Below, piece by piece: positions 1 through 5,318 of a stretch of DNA of 8,677 nucleotides. A program made the translations under genes and the position numbers. Each line of letters begins with the position of its first letter. The first letter of the stretch is position 1. This stretch comes from Candidatus Sodaliphilus limicaballi (GTDB taxonomy: Bacteria; Bacteroidota; Bacteroidia; Bacteroidales; Muribaculaceae): positions 1 through 8,677 of the forward strand of contig JAGHSP010000096.1 in the NCBI GenBank assembly GCA_018065815.1. Reading direction: 5' to 3'. The notes below the pieces were generated by a model that was not told where the DNA came from, ran no database searches, and was given only the letters and a program-made list of their open reading frames with translations.

Positions 1-172
1 TCGCGCGGAAGGACGTGCTGAAGGACGAGCGGAAGGACGTGCGGAAGGTCGTGCGGAAGGTCGCGACGAGGAGCGGATCAAAAACGCCATAGGATTCAAA
101 AATGCTGGTGTTCCTGTTGAAACTATTGCATCTGTCACGGGGCTTAGCATTGAAGAAATTCAAAACCTGTAA
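1..172 (+). CDS. C-terminal fragment, probable Rpn / PD-(D/E)XK nuclease-type putative transposase
   Basis: Only the last 56 codons are present; the gene begins before the window. The readable frame starts at base 2 and ends with TAA at 170-172. It shows five tandem R-A-E-G tetrapeptides, then a short charged helix and a tail containing GVPVETIASVTGLS and IEEIQNL. A run of (K/R)-x-E-G repeats followed by a helix-turn-helix-like 'GxxxxxIAxxTGLSxEEIxxL' tail is, from memory, typical of the C-terminus of the Rpn family of recombination-promoting nucleases / PD-(D/E)XK transposase-like proteins common in Bacteroidota. The nuclease core itself is not visible, so the assignment rests on the tail alone. 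A strong terminator follows 21 bases after the stop, which isolates it from the next transcription unit. Confidence 0.65.
   Translation, partial: RAEGRAEGRAEGRAEGRAEGRDEERIKNAIGFKNAGVPVETIASVTGLSIEEIQNL
2..61 (+). repeat. Five tandem 12-base units encoding RAEG
   Basis: Five consecutive units of the form CGNGCNGAAGGN encode R-A-E-G five times at the left edge of the window. The units differ at only a few positions, mostly the third codon base, so the array is nearly perfect at the DNA level and in frame. Gain or loss of a unit would change the protein by four residues without shifting the frame. More copies may lie to the left of the window. Confidence 0.85.
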
Positions 173-193
173 AAAATTAGCATCTCAATAACG

Positions 194-228
194 ATAGCGG
201 TTCAAAAAAACGGAATCGCTATTTTTTT
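194..228 (+). terminator. Intrinsic (rho-independent) terminator
   Basis: ATAGCGGTTC at 194-203 pairs with GAATCGCTAT at 213-222 to form a 10-base-pair stem with one G-T wobble and a 9-base A-rich loop. A run of seven T (222-228) follows directly. It lies 21 bases after the stop of the upstream partial gene on the same strand, which is the expected place for its terminator. Confidence 0.85.
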
Positions 229-241
229 GTTACCGAAACAA

Positions 242-264
242 AATTATCGTTTTTCAATAATTTT
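242..264 (+). promoter_or_regulatory. Putative operator, copy 1 (upstream of promoter)
   Basis: This 23-base site has the form AATTATCGT-N4-CAATAATTTT. It is dyad symmetric: counted from base 240, AAAATTATCG pairs with CAATAATTTT with one mismatch around a 5-base centre. An exact copy outside the four spacer bases is found 76 bases downstream at 318-340. It lies just upstream of the -33 element of the DUF2975/HTH promoter. The arrangement suggests a repressor or regulator binding site; the 69-residue HTH protein encoded two genes downstream is the obvious candidate, by inference. Confidence 0.55.
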
Positions 265-276
265 TTCTGGTTTTTC

Positions 277-307
277 TTTGGTGATAGAAAATTAATAATT
301 ATCTTTG
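277..307 (+). promoter_or_regulatory. Bacteroidota-type promoter for the DUF2975-HTH operon
   Basis: TTTG at 277-280 (-33 element) is followed after exactly 19 bases by TATCTTTG at 300-307, a full match to the -7 consensus TAnnTTTG used by the primary sigma factor of Bacteroidota. Transcription would begin about 5-8 bases after the -7 box, giving a leader of roughly 45 bases before the ATG at 360. A half-copy of the operator motif (AATTATC, 297-303) overlaps the -7 box, and full operator copies sit on both sides of the promoter. Confidence 0.75.
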
Positions 308-317
308 CACCGAAATT

Positions 318-340
318 AATTATCGTGAAACAATAATTTT
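318..340 (+). promoter_or_regulatory. Putative operator, copy 2 (in the 5' leader)
   Basis: This is the second AATTATCGT-N4-CAATAATTTT site, identical to the copy at 242-264 in all 19 fixed positions; only the four spacer bases differ (GAAA here, TTTT there). It falls just downstream of the predicted transcription start and ends 19 bases before the ATG at 360. Binding here would block initiation or early elongation. Centre-to-centre distance to copy 1 is 76 bases, about seven helical turns, which would allow looping between the sites (inference). Confidence 0.55.
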
Positions 341-359
341 AATTTATTAAACAATCATT

Positions 360-857
360 ATGGACAATAAAATCTTGAAATCAAGCAAGCTCGTTTGTCT
401 CCTGGCTCTCATCCCTTGGGGGCTGTGGACATTAGTCATTATCTTGAGATTATTGCGGTTTGCGGGGCTTATCAACTTTAATGTGTATCTGGGCATTGAC
501 ATTGCTCCCATTGTGTGGTATGACGATGAGGCTATCGTTGCTCAATACGTTGAACTTGCAGGATATGCCATTACAAACATTGTAATGATAAGCATGGTTT
601 TCATGTTTATCTTCAAGAGTTTGAAAGGTATGGACGTGAATGAGGTTTTTACCCGCAGCAATGTCAAGCTCCTGTATGTGATGGCGGCAGTGTCTTTCTT
701 TTATGAATTATTCATGGCAAACCGCGGCATCTTGTATGGGTCTCGCGAGGTAGTGCTTGACACGGCCCCGTTTACCACTCCGCTCGTTGTGCTTGTTGTT
801 GCAGTGTTCTACCGCCTCGCTCTGCATGCCTACGAAGAAAATCGCTTAACCATCTAA
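360..857 (+). CDS. DUF2975 family integral membrane protein
   Basis: This 165-residue protein has four predicted membrane helices at about residues 11-31, 65-87, 103-120 and 139-156, with short charged loops. The segment between helices 2 and 3 (EVFTRSNVKLLY, about 95-106) resembles the conserved 'PFTxxNVxRLR' loop that marks DUF2975 proteins. Its partner 12 bases downstream is a small Cro/CI-type HTH protein; DUF2975 next to such a regulator is a recurrent pair, represented in Bacillus subtilis by YoaS and YozG. The biochemical role of the family is not known to me. The ATG at 360 is preceded by an AT-rich leader without a Shine-Dalgarno site, as is usual in Bacteroidota, and by a promoter with flanking dyad sites. 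Family call is good; function is open. Confidence 0.82.
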   Translation: MDNKILKSSKLVCLLALIPWGLWTLVIILRLLRFAGLINFNVYLGIDIAPIVWYDDEAIVAQYVELAGYAITNIVMISMVFMFIFKSLKGMDVNEVFTRSNVKLLYVMAAVSFFYELFMANRGILYGSREVVLDTAPFTTPLVVLVVAVFYRLALHAYEENRLTI

Positions 858-869
858 ATCACATTGACC

Positions 870-1079
870 ATGAGCATTATCGTAAATGTAGATGTTATGA
901 TGGCTAAACGCAAGATGTCATCACAGGAACTGGCCGAGAAAATAGGTATCACTCCGGCCAACATGTCGATTCTCAAGACGGGCAAGGCCAAGGCAATACG
1001 CTTTTCCACACTCGAAGCCATCTGCAAGGCACTTGACTGCCAGCCTGGTGACATCCTCGAGTTCCGTAACGACGAGTAA
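870..1079 (+). CDS. Small Cro/CI (XRE) family HTH regulator, YozG-like
   Basis: This is a 69-residue protein that is almost entirely one DNA-binding domain. The HTH is at about residues 17-39: SSQELAEKIG forms helix 2, and PANMSILKTGKA contains the recognition helix. A basic stretch (KAKAIRF, 39-45) precedes the last helices (STLEAICKALDC), and the end QPGDILEF is typical of the HTH_26 group. I chose the ATG at 870 (MSIIVNVDVM); a TTG at 864 in the same frame would add two residues but is less likely. It follows the DUF2975 gene by 12 bases and is surely co-transcribed with it. It may bind the paired dyads at 242-264 and 318-340 and control its own operon (inference). Its stop lies 8 bases from the stop of the convergent S41 gene. 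Confidence 0.88.
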   Translation: MSIIVNVDVMMAKRKMSSQELAEKIGITPANMSILKTGKAKAIRFSTLEAICKALDCQPGDILEFRNDE

Positions 1080-1087
1080 AAGAAAGT

Positions 1088-2095
1088 TTAGTTACTTGTG
1101 AGGATTTTTATTGCAGTGTCGATGAGGGTGTCGTGGTGACGGGCTGTGTCGTCGTCGCTTTGGTCAACGCGCACATCGGGTTCGACGCCAAACTCTGTGA
1201 GCTTGTGGTTTTTGTCGTAGATGGGCGCTGCCGAGAATCGCACGTTCCACCCGTTAGGTATCTCGCTGGTGAATGGCAGGCCGCATCCGCCGCCAGTGAC
1301 GTCGCCCACGATGGTGACACCTGGCAGCGACTTCATGATTGACACGAAGTTGTTAGTTGCACTGAACGAGCCGCGGTTGGCCAGCACGACGATGGGCTTG
1401 AGGTAATGCGTGTGGCTGCGTGTGGGCTCGAAGTAGTAGGGGTAGGGTTCACTGAATGCGTCGTGTGCTGGGCCTGTCTTGTGGCTGATGTAGCCTGCCA
1501 GGGTGCGCTCGTCGATGAATCGGCTCACTAGGGTTTCCACGTTGGTGAGCAGTCCGCCGCCGTTGCTACGCACATCGATGATGAGTCCGTCGGCTGTGGC
1601 GAGGTAGTTGAGGATGAGGTCAAGGTTGCCCTCGCCTATGCCGCTGGAGAAGCTGCCGTAATACATGTAGCCGATGTTGTTTTCCAGAATTTGATACTTG
1701 ATGCCCGAGGCGCGGCGGTAGTCGAAGTGGAGGTAGTGTTCGTCGATGAGGCGTTCGTCGTAGTTGACAGGATATTTCTCCCATATCCAGTATCGTGACA
1801 CATCGTGGGCAGCAGCTAGGTTGGTGTGCCCGTCTTGCAGTTCCTTGAGCATGTCGCCGCACAGGGCGAAAAGCTCTGTGCTGGTCATTCCGGCAGTTAT
1901 CTTGCTGCGGTAGCGTGCACGCACGTCGTTCCAGTCCACGTCTTTGTACTGGAAAAAGCAGTAGTGCTCATCCATGACTTGCCACAGGGCATCGAAGTTG
2001 CCCAGCGCCGTGTTGGCATGCTCGGGCTCCTCGGTGCATCCTGCCGCCACTACTGCTAGGGCTGCAATCAGAAATATTCTGAATAATCCTTTCAT
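1088..2095 (-). CDS. S41 family peptidase-like lipoprotein
   Basis: The 335-residue protein starts with a signal peptide ending in a lipobox (VAAGC, Cys20). Two Glu follow close behind (CTEE), which resembles the acidic export signal of surface lipoproteins in Bacteroidota. S41 (C-terminal processing peptidase / tricorn-type) features are DGHT at 88-91, the strand LIIDVRSNGGG at 171-181, the nucleophile region NRGSFSATN at 240-248 (Ser245 by alignment to CtpA) and GVEPDVRV at 303-310. The Lys that forms the Ser-Lys dyad in CtpA, 25 residues after the Ser, is replaced here by Gly in a VTGGGCGLP loop, so activity would need another mechanism, perhaps the tricorn-like Ser/His/Glu set with His90. 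No PDZ domain is apparent. It is the last gene of the minus-strand series, 75 bases after the preceding stop. Substrate is unknown. Confidence 0.85.
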   Translation of the reverse strand: MKGLFRIFLIAALAVVAAGCTEEPEHANTALGNFDALWQVMDEHYCFFQYKDVDWNDVRARYRSKITAGMTSTELFALCGDMLKELQDGHTNLAAAHDVSRYWIWEKYPVNYDERLIDEHYLHFDYRRASGIKYQILENNIGYMYYGSFSSGIGEGNLDLILNYLATADGLIIDVRSNGGGLLTNVETLVSRFIDERTLAGYISHKTGPAHDAFSEPYPYYFEPTRSHTHYLKPIVVLANRGSFSATNNFVSIMKSLPGVTIVGDVTGGGCGLPFTSEIPNGWNVRFSAAPIYDKNHKLTEFGVEPDVRVDQSDDDTARHHDTLIDTAIKILTSN

Positions 2096-2170
2096 AACCG
2101 TTTGTGTTGAGAGTAGTTAATCCTCAATGAGACAAACTCTTTTCATCCCCTGAAAAACATCGTGACAGCA

Positions 2171-3025
2171 TCAGTCGTTGGCTGATCCTGAATAGCGGCT
2201 GTACTCGTTGCCCTTGAAGTCGTAGTATTTCTTCAGGAGCGCATAGTCGTCAAGTGTTACCTTAATGCTTGAGTACCAGTTGAGGTCTTGGTTCACTGCT
2301 ATTGAATAGAGTCCTTTGATCTCGTTGTTAGTGAGCAGTATTGAACTGTTGGGCATGATGCTCTGGCCCGGAGCGGTGACTCGTATCAGTTCCTTGCCGG
2401 TGCTGCGCTGCGACACCACGAACTCAACGTTGTAGTCGCTGCCGTCGATGTGCTTGCTGCTGCTGTTGGTCACGTTATTAGTCATGTAGCAGTTGGTAGT
2501 GCCATTGTTGTTATTCCAGTAGTAGCGACCATTAGACACCGAGAGGAAAAGGTTGTTGATCTGGTAGTTCTGTCCTTTGAGGTAAGTGATGAAACCACCG
2601 TTCTTTCCCAGCATTGAATATATGCGCTGGTCAGAGATTTTGGCCATGGGCATGCCGGTGCCTTCGGCAATGGTGTAGAAGATGCTAGGAAATTCCACTG
2701 CCATGCGTGAGTCGATAATTTCGCACACGTTGTCGTTGCAGCGGAACACAAGTTTCACCTTGTCCATAGTAGCCTCAAAGATGGAATCACCCTTGATGGC
2801 CACAACCTCAACTTTGTCGTCGTTGATATGGTCCACAAGATGGCAGTTGTTCATCTTGCCCAGTTTTTCATACATGTCGCGACACGCCATTTCGTCGCCG
2901 TTGTTAGCTGCTTCGGCAAAGCGTTTGGCTGCGTCGGCTACCTTGTCCTCACGGCTGCCGCATGCACTCAACGTGAGCAGGGTGGTGAGCAGTGAGATGA
3001 AGAGGAAATACTTGGTTTTCATCAT
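2171..3025 (-). CDS. Lipoprotein of unknown function
   Basis: I do not recognise the family of this 284-residue protein. It has a type II signal peptide with lipobox LSAC (Cys22) followed by a charged GSREDK. Residues about 27-120 (AAKRFAEAANNGDEMACRDMYEKL onward) have the look of the helix-first NTF2/DUF4878-like fold found in many Bacteroidota lipoproteins, but this is a weak impression. The rest (about 130-284) is rich in Asn, Ser and Tyr, with a polar NNNNG turn at 171-175, suggesting a beta-rich extracytoplasmic domain. Two adjacent Met codons (3025 and 3022) could start it. It begins 13 bases after the stop of the YD-repeat gene and is therefore probably translated from the same message. 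Confidence 0.75.
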   Translation of the reverse strand: MMKTKYFLFISLLTTLLTLSACGSREDKVADAAKRFAEAANNGDEMACRDMYEKLGKMNNCHLVDHINDDKVEVVAIKGDSIFEATMDKVKLVFRCNDNVCEIIDSRMAVEFPSIFYTIAEGTGMPMAKISDQRIYSMLGKNGGFITYLKGQNYQINNLFLSVSNGRYYWNNNNGTTNCYMTNNVTNSSSKHIDGSDYNVEFVVSQRSTGKELIRVTAPGQSIMPNSSILLTNNEIKGLYSIAVNQDLNWYSSIKVTLDDYALLKKYYDFKGNEYSRYSGSAND

Positions 3026-3038
3026 GATGATAGTGTTT

Positions 3039-4397
3039 TTAAATGTCGTATTCTATGTCAGACTTGCTCTTTTGCTCTGTTTTGCTGCCAAAGATGCCGC
3101 CGAAGAGGTCTGACAGCTTCTTCTTGATAGTTCCCAGGATGGAAGTGTCTTCCTCAATGGTGATGTGAGAGTATGTGGTTGAGAATGACTCTTGCAGGGA
3201 ATATTTGCCCTTGTAATAGGTGAGTTCGGCAGTTCCGTCGCCGTCAAATTCTTTCTTGAGTCGTATGTCTTCGTAATTGACTGTTTCAAAGTTGGGGGAG
3301 TAGCATGTGTATTTAGCGAGAGTGCCATCCTCGTTGTAGGTGTACTTGTCAAAGCTCATGCTGTCGTGGCCGTAGTCGTCGGTGAGCCCGAAGCAATATT
3401 TAGCTGCGAGTTTGCCTGTCTCGGGAGAGTACTCATAGCGCACCTTGCTGTTTACCTGTGGTGCTCCGTCATATTTCACAGTCTCAATGACTTCAAGCGT
3501 GTCGCCCTTTTCGTTGTACTTATAAGTTTTGGTGTTCTCGCTATCAGCGCTATATGAAGTCTTGTGCGTCAGCAGGCGTCCGGCGTTATCGTAGGAGAAC
3601 GTCTCGTCGCAGAAGTATTCGTCGGTCCATATGTAGGTGGTGTGCTTTTTCTGGAGGTTGCCGTTGGCATCGTAGGTGAGGGTGCAGGTGGGCTTGCCAT
3701 TGCTCTTCACGCCAGCGAGTTTGCCTTGTGCATTATAGGTGTAGGTTTCTTTAGTGGGGCCATCCAGGACGTAGCTGCGCACATAGTCTTGAAATTCACT
3801 GCGGAATGATCCGCTGGTCTTATCAGAGAGGTCAACATACTCAAAGCTGCCGTGCTCATAGTCGGGGTTATAACAGGTGCGTGCAACGAGATTGCCGTTT
3901 TTGTCATATTCAAAGTCGTCGAGCAGGTTGGGGAACTCAATTTCGCCCTCGCCCTCGGCTCCGTAGCGACTGCACACATACTTGTGTGACAGCTTGCCCT
4001 CGTCGTCGTAGGTGAACATTATTTTCCGCATCACTTCCCATGAGCCATCATTGTAGAAGGAAGACATATAAGTGAGCGTGTCGCCGTTCTCGTTATAGGT
4101 GTAAGTTTCCTTGTTTGAAGGACTTCCGTCATATTTGCAAGTTAAAGAGATTAGGCGGTTGTTTTCGTCATATTCATAGACATTCTTGTTGGTTGACCCA
4201 TATTCGCCTGTGGTTGTTGTGGTCTCGGTGAGCAGAGCTCCGTTCTCGTCATACTCGTAATCCACAATGCTCTTGAAATTCTCAAATTTTGTGACAGTTT
4301 GCTTAATCAAGGTCTTTGGTTCTGGTTTAGAACAGCTGGTGATTACAAGCGCCATTGCTATTGCGGCGATTGATAGTGTAAGAGTTGATTTTTTCAT
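3039..4397 (-). CDS. YD-repeat (RHS-like) lipoprotein
   Basis: The 452-residue protein begins with a lipoprotein signal (VITSC, Cys22). From about residue 47 to 360 it is built of YD-type repeats, each a variant of Y-x-Y-(D/N)-x-x-G-x-L: YEYDENGALL (47-56), YEYDENNRLI (74-83), YTYNENGDTL (99-108), FTYDDEGKLS (128-137), FEYDKNGNLV (162-171), YTYNAQGKLA (219-228), LTYDANGNLQ, FSYDNAGRLL, YKYNEKGDTL, a YEYSPETGKL variant and YTYNEDGTLA. Such repeats form the beta-sheet shell of Rhs/Tc proteins, but here there is no PxxxxDPxG core motif and no C-terminal toxin, so an Rhs effector is unlikely. The C-terminus (about 415-452) is a separate charged segment with KKKLSDLFGG. It is probably anchored to the outer membrane or facing the periplasm. 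Role unknown; a binding or scaffolding protein is a guess. Confidence 0.82.
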   Translation of the reverse strand: MKKSTLTLSIAAIAMALVITSCSKPEPKTLIKQTVTKFENFKSIVDYEYDENGALLTETTTTTGEYGSTNKNVYEYDENNRLISLTCKYDGSPSNKETYTYNENGDTLTYMSSFYNDGSWEVMRKIMFTYDDEGKLSHKYVCSRYGAEGEGEIEFPNLLDDFEYDKNGNLVARTCYNPDYEHGSFEYVDLSDKTSGSFRSEFQDYVRSYVLDGPTKETYTYNAQGKLAGVKSNGKPTCTLTYDANGNLQKKHTTYIWTDEYFCDETFSYDNAGRLLTHKTSYSADSENTKTYKYNEKGDTLEVIETVKYDGAPQVNSKVRYEYSPETGKLAAKYCFGLTDDYGHDSMSFDKYTYNEDGTLAKYTCYSPNFETVNYEDIRLKKEFDGDGTAELTYYKGKYSLQESFSTTYSHITIEEDTSILGTIKKKLSDLFGGIFGSKTEQKSKSDIEYDI

Positions 4398-4433
4398 AAT
4401 TATAGTATGGTTTTATGTTTATTATCAAGTAGT

Positions 4434-5318
4434 TCAGAATGCTGTGACTGTGCGTGCCGGAGGGTTCTTGGCGCCCACCGAGAGGAAGTCTCCGCCCAGG
4501 CCTATCACCAACGCGTGTGATGAGTGGCGTGTGGTGAGGTTGTTGATGCCAGAGCTCATGCCGTGGTGGCGGTAACCCAGTCGCAGGATTGTGCTGCCCA
4601 GGTGCAGGTCGGCACTCACGAGGTTGTTTATCTCCAAGCGTGATCCGGGCCATGCCACGTGGACGAGGCCGCTGTGGTTGCCCACGTAGATTTCATAGTA
4701 GGACTCGTCGTAGTCGGGCGAATAGAATGCCCCGATGACGGGTGCCGACATCTGATAGCATAGGGTCACTGGCAACTTGCCTATCTTGACCGGATAGGCG
4801 GCACAGCCGGCAATGCCTATGCCCGCATGGACCTTCACCGAGCAGATGTTGTTAGAGTTGCGCGGGTTGTAGATGACACCTCCGTGCATCATTGCGGCAC
4901 CGCCTCCCATGAGCTGCAACCCTGGGACTATCACGTCTCGCCAGCGGCGCATGAGTGCCCAGCGTGCATCGATGTAGAGGCCGTGCATGGTGTTGTTGCC
5001 CGCGATGTTGTGCACGTTGTCATACTCCATGCCCACATCGAGGCTTCGCACCCATCGCTCGGGATCGTGCCCCAGGGCCTGCATGTGCTGGTAACCCAGC
5101 CGCAAGTTGGTGCCCTTGTAGGTGATGGGGGAGAGGTAGGTGTCTTGCATCGCCACTGTGCCCACGTCGGCCGTGAAAATCGATTTCACGGGCCGCGCAA
5201 CGTTGCCGTCGCTTCCATTGTCCTGGGCGGCGACGCTTGCAGTGCCTGTGGCGATGGCGACCATGACGGCCGCCACGCGCACGCTATTGCTTACTATTGT
5301 CGGCAGTAGTTTCTTCAT
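4434..5318 (-). CDS. DUF3316-like exported protein
   Basis: This 294-residue protein begins with a Sec signal peptide: MKKLLPTIVSN and a hydrophobic core, with likely cleavage after SVAA (about residue 30). The mature part shows the features I associate with DUF3316: DTYLSPITYKG near residues 59-69, AGNNTMHGLY (about 106-115), a turn YNPRNSNN (about 150-157), SPDYDESYYEIY (about 198-209), and a C-terminal strand-rich stretch with LRLGYRHH. The alternating pattern suggests an outer-membrane beta-barrel or periplasmic beta protein. The frame stays open 40 codons further upstream, but that extension lies inside parC, and the ATG at 5318 fits both the signal peptide and an AGGAG at about 6 bases upstream, a rare clear Shine-Dalgarno site here. 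It overlaps the end of parC by 35 bases, implying translational coupling. Function is not known. Confidence 0.8.
   Translation of the reverse strand: MKKLLPTIVSNSVRVAAVMVAIATGTASVAAQDNGSDGNVARPVKSIFTADVGTVAMQDTYLSPITYKGTNLRLGYQHMQALGHDPERWVRSLDVGMEYDNVHNIAGNNTMHGLYIDARWALMRRWRDVIVPGLQLMGGGAAMMHGGVIYNPRNSNNICSVKVHAGIGIAGCAAYPVKIGKLPVTLCYQMSAPVIGAFYSPDYDESYYEIYVGNHSGLVHVAWPGSRLEINNLVSADLHLGSTILRLGYRHHGMSSGINNLTTRHSSHALVIGLGGDFLSVGAKNPPARTVTAF

Noticed and set aside
1080..1087. Terminator between the convergent HTH and S41 genes
   Set aside because: Only 8 bases separate the stop codons and no stem with a T-run is seen on either side; the transcripts probably overlap.
2096..2170. Possible promoter for the S41 gene (AGAGTTTG on the minus strand near 2133-2140)
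   Set aside because: Only the TTTG half of the -7 consensus matches and no TTG element lies 19 bases upstream; a promoter here is not supported though it is not excluded.
3039..4397. Rhs toxin or polymorphic effector
   Set aside because: No Rhs core motif, no variable toxin domain, no immunity gene; the protein has a lipoprotein signal.
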